From the NCBI RefSeq assembly GCF_003858635.1, contig NZ_RQJO01000008.1, positions 1,550,001-1,614,000 of the forward strand: DNA of 64,000 nucleotides, read 5' to 3'. Position numbers and translations under genes: made by a program. This document shows, piece by piece, positions 1 to 8,953 of the stretch. How positions within the stretch are numbered: position 1 is the first letter of the stretch; every line of letters begins with the position of its first letter. A model generated the notes under the pieces. The model saw nothing but the letters and a program-made list of their open reading frames with translations, made no database searches and was not told the DNA's origin. The stretch comes from Larkinella rosea. Its GTDB lineage: Bacteria; Bacteroidota; Bacteroidia; Cytophagales; Spirosomataceae.

Positions 1-1
1 G

Positions 2-1273
2 TATCCGTTCCTGAAATCCAAACAGGCCGAAATCCACAGCGCGGAGAAAAGGGTACAATCCAGCCGGACCGAGTTTCTACCCAGCCTAATTGTGCAGGAT
101 CAGTATACCTACGCGACCAGCAACGCCCTGAACGGGTCGTTTTTTCCCAACGAAGGAACCTCCATTTCAACCTCCGGCGGCATTCGGCCCGATAATATTT
201 ACCGGGGCACGACCGGCAGTTTCGCCAGTGCCGTCATCGACTGGCGGATCGTCAATTTCGGGCGCGTGAAAGCCAGCGTTAAAGCCGCCGAAGCCGACCT
301 GAATCGTTCGCAAACCGATTATGAAAACGAGCTGTTTCAGCACCAGATCCGGATTGTCGATGCGTACCTGACGTTGCTCGTCAACCAGAAACTGGTGGAT
401 GTGCAGCGCGCGAACCTGCAACGGGCGCAAACGTTCAAAAACGTGGTCGATGCGGGCGTTCGGTCGGGCATGCGGGCGGGCGTCGATAGCTCACTGGCGA
501 CCGCCGAAGCCGTTCGGGCCCGGCTGCAACTGCTGGAGAGCGAGCAACGTGAACAGGTGCAGCGACTGCGGTTGTCGGAACTGGTCGGGAAAGTGCAGCC
601 CGGCATCCGGGTCGATAGCATGCGGTTTTATAACACCTTGCCCCAAACCAGTTTTCAGTCGGATTCCCTTTCGCCGAAAAACCCCGTTTTGCGGTTTTTC
701 CAATCCCAGATTAATCTGTCGTCCGCCCGGTCCGTCGCGCTGCAACGGTCCATGCTGCCGTCGATTTCGCTGGTGGGCGCGGGCTGGGCGCGGGGCTCCG
801 GTTTTACCAATGCCGACGATTCGTTTCGCATGGATTTTAATCAGGGCCTTGGTTATCAGGCGTATAACTATCTGTTCGGTGTCGTGGCCCGCTGGAACCT
901 GACCAACACGCTGCGGCTCAAACACGACTACCGCGCGGAACAATTTCAGGTCGAGCGGTTCCGGTACCTCTACAACGACCAGCAACTGCGGATCACCCGG
1001 CAAAACCGGGAAGCTGAAACGCAGCTCGTGCTCGGTCTGGAACAGGCCCGGCAGGCCCCCGTCCAACTCCGGGCCGCCCGGCAGGCCTACAGCCAGGCGC
1101 AGGCCCGTTACCAGAACGGTCTGGCCGACCTGCCCACGCTGCTGCAAAGTTTCGTCACCCTCAACCGGGCTGAAACCGACGGCTACGTCGCCACCAGCAA
1201 CGTCTGGCGTTTTCTCCTCCTGAAAGCGGCCGCCGAGGGAGATTTGTCGCTGTTTATGAATCAATTGAAGTAA
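2..1273 (+). CDS. TolC-family outer membrane efflux protein (5' partial)
   Basis: The reading frame is open from the left edge of the window and about 423 residues are visible, so the true start lies upstream; the ATG at 92 is internal. The product looks like the C-terminal part of a TolC/OEP trimeric outer-membrane channel: long amphipathic helices rich in Ala, Gln, Arg and Glu (an SVKAAEADLNRSQTDYE-type stretch, then EQARQAPVQLRAARQAYSQA near the end) alternate with beta-strand segments containing GWARGSGF. The last helical repeat with AQARYQNGLADLPTLLQ is typical of the family. An RND permease and adaptor follow on the same strand, so it should be the exit duct of that tripartite pump. An inverted repeat separates it from the permease gene. 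Confidence 0.9.
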   Translation, partial: YPFLKSKQAEIHSAEKRVQSSRTEFLPSLIVQDQYTYATSNALNGSFFPNEGTSISTSGGIRPDNIYRGTTGSFASAVIDWRIVNFGRVKASVKAAEADLNRSQTDYENELFQHQIRIVDAYLTLLVNQKLVDVQRANLQRAQTFKNVVDAGVRSGMRAGVDSSLATAEAVRARLQLLESEQREQVQRLRLSELVGKVQPGIRVDSMRFYNTLPQTSFQSDSLSPKNPVLRFFQSQINLSSARSVALQRSMLPSISLVGAGWARGSGFTNADDSFRMDFNQGLGYQAYNYLFGVVARWNLTNTLRLKHDYRAEQFQVERFRYLYNDQQLRITRQNREAETQLVLGLEQARQAPVQLRAARQAYSQAQARYQNGLADLPTLLQSFVTLNRAETDGYVATSNVWRFLLLKAAAEGDLSLFMNQLK

Positions 1274-1278
1274 TGTAT

Positions 1279-1398
1279 ACGGTTTTCGGTACGTACCCAC
1301 GGACTTTAGTCCGTGTGAGTTAATATGACCAATCAGATGGAATAAACTCAAAAAACACGGACTAAAGTCCGTGGGTACGTACCGAAAACCGAAAACCG
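1279..1398. repeat. Paired inverted repeat with TTTA-loop hairpins (copy 1)
   Basis: Two arms (about 1279-1316 and 1355-1398) are reverse complements separated by about 38 bases. Each arm contains a perfect smaller hairpin, CACGGAC-TTTA-GTCCGTG, at 1298-1315 on the left. The same core and the flanking GTACC occur in the element at 28747-28846. The right arm carries an extra 7-base GAAAACC unit. It lies between tolC and the RND gene. The layout resembles REP/BIME elements mobilised by RAYT transposases, but no such transposase gene is in this window. It could also act as a transcription attenuator. Confidence 0.85.
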
Positions 1399-1405
1399 TA
1401 AGATT

Positions 1406-4400
1406 ATGTATCAACTCATTCGTTCCGCGTTGCGGAAACCCATTTCGGTGGTGGTGCTGGTGCTCGGGATTCTGTTCTTTTCGGGGCTGTCGCTGGTGAC
1501 AATTCCGGTGGATATTTTCCCGAACCTGGATTTGCCGACGATTTACGTGGTGCAGCCCTACGGCGGGATGGCTCCCGACCAGATGGACGGTTTTATCGCC
1601 ACCCGCTACCAGGACCACTTTCTGTACGTTTCCGGGATTCGCGACATCGACGTGAAAACCATCCAGGGCTTGTCGCTCATCAAGCTCGCATTTTATCCGG
1701 GTACCGACATGGCCCAGGCGGCTGCCGAGGTCGCCAACAATGTTTCGAGGGCCAAGGCCTACATGCCGGAAGGAACCGTGCCGCCCCAGGTGGTACGGTT
1801 CGATGCCAGTTCGGTGCCGGTGGGGCAGTTGGTGTTCGAAAGCCAGAGCCGTTCGCTGAACGAAATTCAGGACTTTGCTTCGTCGCGGGTGCGGCCGATG
1901 TTCTCCCGGATTCCGGGCGTTTCGAGTCCTCCGCCGTTCGGGGGAAATCAGCGGACGGTCATTATCAAAGTCGATCCGCAGCGGGTGCGCAGCTATCAGC
2001 TGACCCCGGAAGAGGTTATCAAATCGATTGTGATCAACAACCAGCCCTCGCCCGCCGGGAACATCCGGATCGGCGACAAAGCGTTGATGACGCCGGTGAA
2101 TTCGCTGGTCAAAAGACCGGAAGACTTTCTGAACATCCCGATTCGGGTGGGTGCCGGACCGACGGTTTTTGTGCGGGACATTGGCACGGTGGAAGACGGT
2201 GCCGACGTAACGGTGAGTTACGCACTCGTCAACGGACGCCGGGCGGTGTACATTCCGGTCGTCAAAAAATCGGATGCCTCGACGCTCGATGTGGTGAACA
2301 ACATCCGCAAAGCCTTGCCCGAACTCCGGGCGGCCGTGCCGGAAGACGTCAAGATTTCGTACGAATTCGACCAGTCGGTGTACGTGACCAACGCCCTGAA
2401 AAGCCTGGTCACGGAAGGGATTCTGGGAGCGGTTTTGACCGGTTTGATGGTGTTACTCTTCCTGCGCGACTGGCGCAGTGTGATCATTGTGGTGGTGACG
2501 ATCCCGATCTCGATTCTGTCGGCGGTGATCATGCTTAACCTGTTCGGGCAAACCATCAACATCATGACGCTGTCGGGCCTGGCGCTGGCCATCGGGATTC
2601 TGGTGGACCAGGCCACGGTGACAATTGAAAACATTCACCAGCACCTCGAAATGGGCAAACCGAAAGCCGTTGCGATCTGGGATGCCTGCAAGGAAATCGT
2701 TTTCCCCGAATTCCTGATTCTGATGGCGATTCTGGCGGTTTTTGCTCCGGCTTTCGTGATGAGTGGGGTGCCGCGCTCGATGTTTCTGCCGCTGTCGCTG
2801 TCGGTCGGTTTTGCCATGATTGCGTCGTTCCTGCTCTCGCAAACGTTCGTGCCGGTGTTGGCCAACTGGCTGCTGAAGAGCCATCCTGAACACGAAGCGC
2901 CAACGCTGGCACTGGATGCCAATGAACGTCACGCGATTCTGGACGAAGCGGCTCATCCGGCCAAAGATCCGACCGGTTTTGATAAATTCAAGCAGCGGTA
3001 TTCCAAATCACTCGAGAAAATCCTGAACCGGCGCGGTCTGGTCGTGGGTGGTTACCTGGTTGGAAGTCTGGCGATTATCGTTGCGTGTTTCCTGTTTATC
3101 GGAACGGATATTCTGCCCCACGGCAACAGCCACCAGTTCCAGATGCGTCTGCGGATTCCCGACGGAACGCGGGTGGAACGGACGGAAATGGCGACGCTGA
3201 AAGTGCTGGATATCATCAAAGAATCGGTGGGCGCGGAGAACGTTGAAATTTCGTCGGCTTACGTCGGTACGGTGCCGTCGAGCTACGGAACGTCCAACAT
3301 TTTCGTCTTCAACAGCGGTCCGCACGAAGCGGTTTTGCAGGTTTCGCTGAGCGAAGAACATCCCGTGAAAATGGATGACCTGAAAGAGGAATTGCGGCAA
3401 CGGATTGCCAAAGCCCTGCCGACGGCCAGCATTTCCTTCGAACCGATCGAGTTGACCGAGAAAATCATGAGCCAGGGTGCTTCGACGCCGATTGAAGTGA
3501 CGGTGGCCGCCAAAGACCTGAATGAAGCCGGGCGGTTTGCCAACAAGATTAAGGCGGAAATGACGAAAATCGATTTCCTCCGCGACGTCCAGATTGCGCA
3601 ACCGCTGCAATACCCGATTCTGAACGTGACGATGAACCGCGAACGCGCCGGGCAACTGGGCGTGACGTCGACGCAGGTCGCCCGATCGATGGTGGCCGCG
3701 ACCTCGTCCAGCCGGTTTACGGACAAAAACCTCTGGCTCGACGAATCGAAAGGCTTAGCGTATCAGGTGCAGGTGCAGATTCCGGAATACAAAATGAGCA
3801 GTGCCAGCGATATTGGTAACATTCCACTGAAGAGTGGCGAAATGCGCCCGCTGTTGTCGGATGTGGCAACTTTTTCGGAAGGAACCGCCCCCGGCGAATA
3901 TGACCGCGCGGGTCCGAACCGGCTGGTGACGATCACCGCCAATTTGCAGAAAAAAGACCTGGGTTCGGCGCAGAAAGCCGTGGAGAAAGCAATTAAAGAC
4001 GCGGGTGATCCGCCCCGGGGCGTCCTGGTCGAACTGGGCGGACAAACCAGTCTGCTGACCGACACACTGAGCAGTTTGCAAACCGGTCTGCTCGTCGCCA
4101 TTGTGATCATCTTCCTGTTGCTGGCGGCTAATTACCAGTCATTTAAGCTGTCGCTCGTGATTCTGGCGGCTATTCCGGCGGTGGTGGCCGGGGCGCTGCT
4201 GATGCTGCTGGCCTGCGGGGCCACACTGAACCTGCAATCGTACATGGGCCTGATCATGTCCGTGGGCGTGTCGGTGGCGAATGCCATTCTGATGGTCACC
4301 AATGCCGAAAATCTGCGGCTGGAAATCGGCGATACGCGCAAAGCCGTGGTGCTGGCAGCCAACAGCCGGATCCGCCCGATTCTGATGACGAGTATCGCCA

Positions 4401-4633
4401 TGATTGCCGGGATGGTGCCGATGGCGTCGGGTTTTGGCGAAGGCGGTGACCAGATTGCCCCGCTCGGCCAGGCGGTTATCGGTGGCCTGATTGCCTCCAC
4501 CCTGGCTGCGTTGCTGATTCTGCCCTGCGTCTTTACGCAGTTCCAGACCAAAGCAACGCTTCAATCGGTATCCCTCGATCCGGAAGATCCGGATAGCAAA
4601 TTTTACCAACAATCCCTGACTTCTGTCGCATGA
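1406..4633 (+). CDS. RND-family efflux permease (HAE1/AcrB-like)
   Basis: A 1075-residue inner-membrane proton-driven transporter. The N-terminus has the usual cytoplasmic helix, the first membrane helix (VVVLVLGILFFSG) and the SLVTIPVDIFPNLDLP porter entry. Two repeats, each with one plus five membrane helices around a large periplasmic loop, are visible; TM4 has the essential acidic site in GILVDQATVTIEN (Asp about 401), and the second repeat has GVSVANAILMVTNAE. Length and layout fit the HAE1 hydrophobe-exporting group better than heavy-metal CzcA, though some annotation schemes lump these as CusA/CzcA. The stop overlaps the adaptor start by four bases (ATGA), indicating translational coupling. 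Substrate cannot be read from the sequence. Confidence 0.93.
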   Translation: MYQLIRSALRKPISVVVLVLGILFFSGLSLVTIPVDIFPNLDLPTIYVVQPYGGMAPDQMDGFIATRYQDHFLYVSGIRDIDVKTIQGLSLIKLAFYPGTDMAQAAAEVANNVSRAKAYMPEGTVPPQVVRFDASSVPVGQLVFESQSRSLNEIQDFASSRVRPMFSRIPGVSSPPPFGGNQRTVIIKVDPQRVRSYQLTPEEVIKSIVINNQPSPAGNIRIGDKALMTPVNSLVKRPEDFLNIPIRVGAGPTVFVRDIGTVEDGADVTVSYALVNGRRAVYIPVVKKSDASTLDVVNNIRKALPELRAAVPEDVKISYEFDQSVYVTNALKSLVTEGILGAVLTGLMVLLFLRDWRSVIIVVVTIPISILSAVIMLNLFGQTINIMTLSGLALAIGILVDQATVTIENIHQHLEMGKPKAVAIWDACKEIVFPEFLILMAILAVFAPAFVMSGVPRSMFLPLSLSVGFAMIASFLLSQTFVPVLANWLLKSHPEHEAPTLALDANERHAILDEAAHPAKDPTGFDKFKQRYSKSLEKILNRRGLVVGGYLVGSLAIIVACFLFIGTDILPHGNSHQFQMRLRIPDGTRVERTEMATLKVLDIIKESVGAENVEISSAYVGTVPSSYGTSNIFVFNSGPHEAVLQVSLSEEHPVKMDDLKEELRQRIAKALPTASISFEPIELTEKIMSQGASTPIEVTVAAKDLNEAGRFANKIKAEMTKIDFLRDVQIAQPLQYPILNVTMNRERAGQLGVTSTQVARSMVAATSSSRFTDKNLWLDESKGLAYQVQVQIPEYKMSSASDIGNIPLKSGEMRPLLSDVATFSEGTAPGEYDRAGPNRLVTITANLQKKDLGSAQKAVEKAIKDAGDPPRGVLVELGGQTSLLTDTLSSLQTGLLVAIVIIFLLLAANYQSFKLSLVILAAIPAVVAGALLMLLACGATLNLQSYMGLIMSVGVSVANAILMVTNAENLRLEIGDTRKAVVLAANSRIRPILMTSIAMIAGMVPMASGFGEGGDQIAPLGQAVIGGLIASTLAALLILPCVFTQFQTKATLQSVSLDPEDPDSKFYQQSLTSVA

Positions 4634-5766
4634 AACCGCTTTTAAACCTCGTTTGGCCCGTGGTGGCCGCAGCCGGTATGGCGGCTTGCACAAGCGCTGC
4701 CAGTGAAGAAAAGAAAACCGTCAAAGAACCTGAAGTCCAGCAGGTTGCTACGACGGAAGTGAAAACGATGCGTCCCAGCAAACAGATCGTGTTGCCGGGC
4801 GAACTGAAACCCTGGAACCGCGTGAGCCTGTATGCCAAGGTGAAAGGCTTCCTCCGCGAAATCCGGGTGGATCGGGGCTCCGTGGTCCGGAAAGGGCAGG
4901 TGCTGGCGATTCTCGACGCGCCGGAAGTGCTCTCGGAACTGAGTCAGGCGCAGGCGCAATTGCAGGCCCAGGAAGCGGTTTTGCAGGAACAGGCCGCCCG
5001 GTTTCGCGCCAGTCGGCTGACGTATAATCGCTTGACGCAAACCAGCAAGGTAGAAGGGGCGGTTTCGCTGCACGAACTCGATCAGGCGCAGGCAAGGATG
5101 CTGGCCGACAGCGCGATGGTGGCTGTGGCTACGGGAAATATTCAGGCCAGCCGCTCGAATTACCAGACGAAAAAAGAATTGCGGCAATACCTGACGATTG
5201 TGGCACCCTTCGATGGTGTAATCACCGAGCGGAACGTCAGTGCCGGGGCGCTGGTTGGCGCGGGCGACAGCAATTCCAAACCGTTGTTTGTGTTGGAAGA
5301 CAGCCGGACACTACGCCTGACGGTGGCGGTTCCGGAGACGTTTGCGAATCAGTTGCCCACCAAGAGTGCGGTTTCATTCACCGTAGGCGCCATGCCGGAG
5401 CAGCAGTTCAAGGCGAAACTGTCCCGGAGCGCCCAGAGTCTGGTGGAGGCAAACCGGTCGATGCTGGCCGAATTTGACGTGGACAACACGTCGCACCTGC
5501 TCAAATCCGGGATGTACGCCGAGGTGCGGCTGCCGGTGGAGCGAACGGCCCCAACGCTGTTTGTGCCGAAAACCGCCGTGGTCAGTTCCAGCGAAAAAAC
5601 GTTCGTGATTCGGGTGCGTGACAACCATGCGCAGTGGGTTTCGGTCGAAAAAGGCAACACGCTCGACAGTCTGGTCGAAGTATTTGGTGGTCTTCAGGCC
5701 GGAGAACCGATTGTGCGGATCGCGTCGGAAGAAATCCGCGATGGGCAGGCGGTGGTAAGAAAATAA
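4630..5766 (+). CDS. RND efflux periplasmic adaptor (membrane fusion protein), lipoprotein
   Basis: 378 residues. The N-terminus has a lipoprotein signal with cysteine in GMAAC at about residue 20, so it is probably anchored to the inner membrane. It bridges the permease to the TolC channel. The order is typical: barrel-sandwich first half (VKGFLREIRVDRGSVVRKGQ with a lipoyl-like turn), a long alpha-hairpin of Gln/Ala-rich helices (SQAQAQLQAQEAVLQEQAAR), the second lipoyl half (TIVAPFDGVITERNVSAGA), then the beta-barrel and membrane-proximal domains. It overlaps the permease gene by four bases and is the last gene of the tolC-RND-adaptor unit. A palindromic element follows directly. Confidence 0.93.
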   Translation: MKPLLNLVWPVVAAAGMAACTSAASEEKKTVKEPEVQQVATTEVKTMRPSKQIVLPGELKPWNRVSLYAKVKGFLREIRVDRGSVVRKGQVLAILDAPEVLSELSQAQAQLQAQEAVLQEQAARFRASRLTYNRLTQTSKVEGAVSLHELDQAQARMLADSAMVAVATGNIQASRSNYQTKKELRQYLTIVAPFDGVITERNVSAGALVGAGDSNSKPLFVLEDSRTLRLTVAVPETFANQLPTKSAVSFTVGAMPEQQFKAKLSRSAQSLVEANRSMLAEFDVDNTSHLLKSGMYAEVRLPVERTAPTLFVPKTAVVSSSEKTFVIRVRDNHAQWVSVEKGNTLDSLVEVFGGLQAGEPIVRIASEEIRDGQAVVRK

Positions 5767-5767
5767 G

Positions 5768-5846
5768 GATGACTTATAAATGACGGATGATGAATAGTAA
5801 CGTACTTGGGCACTTTCCATTCATCATCCGTCATTTATAAGTCATC
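5768..5846. repeat. Long inverted repeat between convergent genes
   Basis: Perfect 28-base arms at 5768-5795 and 5819-5846 (GATGACTTATAAATGACGGA at the outer end) flank a 23-base spacer. The element lies between the adaptor gene (+) and the VOC gene (-), both ending here. It could serve as a bidirectional terminator, but there is no clean run of T, and the arms are longer than a terminator needs. A mobile palindrome of the REP/MITE kind is equally possible. Confidence 0.75.
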
Positions 5847-5854
5847 ATTCCCCT

Positions 5855-6244
5855 TTAGGTTTCATACAACTCCAGCGGCAGCCCGTCCGGGTCGCTGAAA
5901 AACGTAAACCGTCGCCCGGTATGTGCATCGATTCGGATGGGTTCGGCTTCGATTCCGGCGGCTTCCAGGTTTTTTTTACCTTCCTCAACATCCGAAACCG
6001 CAAACGCCAGGTGGCGCAAGCCGAGGGCTTCGGGCCGCGATAATCGAGCGGGTGGATTTGGAAAAGAAAACAGTTCGATGATGTACTGGCCGTTCAGTTC
6101 CAGATCCAGTTTGTACGAATCACGCTCGGCACGGTATACTTCCCGAATGATTTTTAACCCCAGGATTTCGGTGTAAAACCGCTTCGATCGTTCATAATCC
6201 GAACAGATAATGGCAATGTGGTGAACGAAGGTGAGGTGTAGCAT
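5855..6244 (-). CDS. yaeR: VOC-superfamily protein, glyoxalase-like (YaeR type)
   Basis: 129 residues from the ATG at 6244. That start is chosen because MLHLTFVHHIAIICSDYE aligns with the usual beginning of YaeR proteins and leaves a 22-base gap from the upstream FKBP gene; an ORF extending to 6289 would overlap it. One vicinal-oxygen-chelate unit of two beta-alpha-beta-beta-beta modules is seen, with metal-ligand candidates His in VHHIAII, Glu in YIIELFSFP, His in GLRHLAF and Glu in GLPLELYE. The motif LNGQYIIELFSFPNPP is nearly diagnostic of the YaeR group. These resemble glyoxalase I, but the physiological reaction is not established for the group. Confidence 0.85.
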   Translation of the reverse strand: MLHLTFVHHIAIICSDYERSKRFYTEILGLKIIREVYRAERDSYKLDLELNGQYIIELFSFPNPPARLSRPEALGLRHLAFAVSDVEEGKKNLEAAGIEAEPIRIDAHTGRRFTFFSDPDGLPLELYET

Positions 6245-6266
6245 GATGTGTGCTGATTGCCGACCG

Positions 6267-6746
6267 TTAATTAACCCCGACCAGATCAATGGTGAAGATC
6301 AGGATGGAATTCGCCGGGATTCCACTAAGCGCCTGTTGGCCGTAAGCCAGACTCGGGGGAAGATACAAGGTAATGCTGCCACCGGGCGCCACCAGCGGAA
6401 TGCCTTCCTGCCAGCCGAGAATAAGCTGGTTCAGGCCAAAAGTAACTCCGCTGCCACTGTCAAAGGTGCTGCCATTGGTTAATTTGCCGGTGTAATTGAC
6501 CGTCACGGTCGAGCAAACCGTTGGCTTGGACCCCGAACCCGGCGCTTTGATGCTGTAATAAAAACCGCGATCATCGGCGGAGGCCGCAATGCGGTTGCTG
6601 TCGATAAACTGTTTTAGAGCCGTCACTTCAGCTTGTGGGGCTTTGACGCTGATTGGGGCTGGATCGCAGGGTGTTTGCTCGGTATTCGATAGACAACCGC
6701 CCATCAGAAGCACGCCAACCAATAGAATAAATCCGTATTTTTTCAT
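6267..6746 (-). CDS. FKBP-type peptidyl-prolyl isomerase, lipoprotein
   Basis: 159 residues from the ATG at 6746 (MKKYGFILLVGVLLMGGC). The signal peptide ends in a lipobox with Cys in LMGGC, so the protein is probably lipid-anchored outside the inner membrane. The C-terminal FKBP domain is clear: VTVNYTGKLTNGSTFDSG, then LILGWQEGIPLVAPGGS, PPSLAYGQQ and IPANSILIFTIDLVGV. It should speed proline isomerisation of secreted proteins. An upstream in-frame ATG at 6779 would spoil the signal peptide. It lies 35 bases after the antiporter gene and 22 before the VOC gene on the same strand, so the three may be cotranscribed. Confidence 0.92.
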   Translation of the reverse strand: MKKYGFILLVGVLLMGGCLSNTEQTPCDPAPISVKAPQAEVTALKQFIDSNRIAASADDRGFYYSIKAPGSGSKPTVCSTVTVNYTGKLTNGSTFDSGSGVTFGLNQLILGWQEGIPLVAPGGSITLYLPPSLAYGQQALSGIPANSILIFTIDLVGVN

Positions 6747-6781
6747 TGAATGAAGAACATTAACAGGCAAGCTACTCAATT

Positions 6782-8374
6782 TTATCGAATGGCGTGGTCG
6801 GTTTTTTCTTCTTCGAGATCCAATTGGGCCTCTATTTTTCGAATCACTTCCTCGTCAAATTCTTCCTGATGCCGAAGCCGCTCCAATTCCCGGCGTTTGA
6901 TCCGGTGGAGTTGGGCCAATGTTTGGTTGTAACGCGCCAGACGTTCTCCATCTTCGTCGGACGTCGTGAGCTGGTTGAGTAGTAACCCGCCTTCCAGCCG
7001 GTTTTTCAGGTTCGTCAGCAAATCGTTGTCACCCAACTGGTTCGTAAGATTCTGGTTCAGTTCAAGCAAAGCCGCTTCCTGCATCTGCCGATTGATAGCG
7101 GCCTCCTGTTGCTTTTCGGGTAAACGTGGAAACAGTTCGTTGGGATGCACCAAACGAATAATCAGCGGCAGCGTCAATCCCTGGAGCACCAGCGTAACCA
7201 GAATGACCACAAACGTGATGAATAAAATCAGCGATCGTTGGGGGAAAGGTTGTCTATCGGGCAGAGCCAGCGGAACCGACAGCGCGGCCGCCAGCGAAAC
7301 CACGCCCCGCATTCCGGCCCAACCGATTACAACCGGCCCCCGCCAGCCCACATTTCGCACGGCTACCGTTATAAAACGCCCCGCAAAATCCGTAAACGCC
7401 GAAGAAAACAAGGCAAACGCAACCCGAACCAGGATCACCAGCGCGGAAATAGCCAGACCGTATCCGATGGAACTCATCAGCGAATGACCGTCCAGGCCTT
7501 CTACCACAACGGGTAATTCAAGGCCAATCAGGACAAATACCAACCCGTTGATAATGAAAATTACCGTAGCCCACATCGACAGTCCCTGCACCCGCTCGGT
7601 GTGATTGAGCAATTGGGAACTGTGTTTGGACAGAAATACCCCCCCGCTGACGACGGCAATGACCCCCGAAAAATGAAACTCCTCGGCGGTTAAATACATG
7701 ATATAGGGCGCGATAAACGTCAGCAGAATACTGATGCGCGGCTGAATGGGCAACCAGCGATGAATGGCGTAGAATAAACCAGCCACTGCCAACCCGATGC
7801 CCGCTCCCATGATGGTAACCAGTACGAAACTGAGCGCAACGTCCTGCCAGATAAAGTTGCCCGAAATAATGGTGGACATGGCAAACTGAAAGACGATCAG
7901 GCTGGCTGCATCGTTGATCAGGCTTTCGCCTTCCAGAATGCTAATGGTACTTTTGGGAATGTTAACGCCTTTGAGCACCGAGGTTGCCGCCACGGCATCC
8001 GGGGGTGATATAATTCCGCCTAGCAAAAAACCGGTTGCCAGTGTAAAACCGGGGATGAAAGCGGCCGACGCATAACCTACCGCCGTTGCCGTCAGCATCA
8101 CCAGCCCGAAGGCCAGCACCAGGACTATGCGTCGCCAGCGCCAGAGTTCGCGCCAGGACATGAACCAGGCGGCTTCGTAAAGCAGCGGGGGGAGAAACAC
8201 CAGAAAAATAAGGTCCGGTTCGACATTCAGGTGAGGAACGCCCGGAATGAGGCTGGTGATCAAACCGCCGATGACCAGAAAAATCGGAGTCGGGATGCGC
8301 AGCCGATGGGCCAGCGTCGCCAGCAGCGCCATGCCCAACAGCAGGGTTAATCCCAGCAAAACCAGTTCACGCAT
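6782..8374 (-). CDS. CPA1-family Na+/H+ antiporter
   Basis: 530 residues from the ATG at 8374 (MRELVLLGLTLLLG); the ORF continues upstream to 8446, but the first 24 codons look non-coding. About twelve membrane helices are seen, with the family signatures LPPLLYEAAW, GGIISPPDAVAATSVLK and LEGESLINDAASLI, the last two carrying the ion-binding Asp residues. Roughly 110 residues of charged, helical cytoplasmic tail follow (EKQQEAAINRQMQEAALLEL and RIKRRELERLRHQEEFDEE), probably regulatory. It should exchange Na+ or K+ for protons at the inner membrane. The downstream FKBP and VOC genes share its strand. Confidence 0.92.
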   Translation of the reverse strand: MRELVLLGLTLLLGMALLATLAHRLRIPTPIFLVIGGLITSLIPGVPHLNVEPDLIFLVFLPPLLYEAAWFMSWRELWRWRRIVLVLAFGLVMLTATAVGYASAAFIPGFTLATGFLLGGIISPPDAVAATSVLKGVNIPKSTISILEGESLINDAASLIVFQFAMSTIISGNFIWQDVALSFVLVTIMGAGIGLAVAGLFYAIHRWLPIQPRISILLTFIAPYIMYLTAEEFHFSGVIAVVSGGVFLSKHSSQLLNHTERVQGLSMWATVIFIINGLVFVLIGLELPVVVEGLDGHSLMSSIGYGLAISALVILVRVAFALFSSAFTDFAGRFITVAVRNVGWRGPVVIGWAGMRGVVSLAAALSVPLALPDRQPFPQRSLILFITFVVILVTLVLQGLTLPLIIRLVHPNELFPRLPEKQQEAAINRQMQEAALLELNQNLTNQLGDNDLLTNLKNRLEGGLLLNQLTTSDEDGERLARYNQTLAQLHRIKRRELERLRHQEEFDEEVIRKIEAQLDLEEEKTDHAIR

Positions 8375-8953
8375 GTTTGCGAAGTTAATTTGTGAAAAGC
8401 GGAATGAGCCGCTCCGGAGTTTGAACGTCCAAATTACATTGTTCAAAGGGCGCTTCCAACGGGTTTTGAGCGGCTATTTCAAACATTTTTTATAACGATA
8501 AAGCAGATTTATTGAACAATTTGCTTTAGGTATTCAGAAGCTGGTTTTTCGGAATAAACCGGGTCGTGATTTCCGGAAAACCGCTCACTATGATGAACCA
8601 ATCTCACGGATGAATCGCAGACTCGCACGTAAAAACGGGCCGATACCCTCTGGCTGGAGTGTCACCCCAATAACCGCCAGACCGGTTTTCTTAGCCTCCA
8701 ATCCAGACGCTGTACCGACCGAAACCATCGATACCCTTCGGCTCCAGACCGCTTCACCGGGCATGAAAGCCCTCAATGTACAAACGTTCATCCAAAAAAG
8801 GATGGCCAACTGCCCTGAAAAAGCATTCGGGCGGTTTTTGCGTTCGCTGTAAACAACGATGGCCGAAACCGCTGTCGGTCGTGCTGCAACTCATTCGATA
8901 CCCCATAGAACCGGTTTCGAATCCGGAATTACAAACCCCCAACCTAGCTAGTT
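8375..8953. other. Intergenic region without a convincing gene
   Basis: About 580 bases between divergent genes. Short open frames exist on both strands (for example 8588-8809 minus and 8610-8852 plus), but none has a recognisable domain, and they overlap each other. The AT-rich part around 8480-8530 may hold the antiporter promoter. Two AAAACCG heptamers occur near 8576 and 8682. The stretch 8588-8940 has coding-like base composition but stops in the frames I followed, so it could be a decayed gene. Confidence 0.5.

Noticed and set aside
1279-1398. CRISPR array or attachment site
   Set aside because: The repeats are inverted pairs, not direct repeats with regular spacers, and no cas or integrase gene is present.
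491-1618. Long open frame on the minus strand (375 codons) opposite tolC and the RND start
   Set aside because: It runs antisense to two clear genes and across the inverted repeat; composition is shadow-like (His/Gln/Arg-rich) and no domain is visible.
8588-8809. 73-codon minus-strand frame in the gap before the ThuA gene
   Set aside because: Part of it looks protein-like, but there is no recognisable domain and it overlaps an opposite-strand frame; a decayed gene is possible but unsupported.
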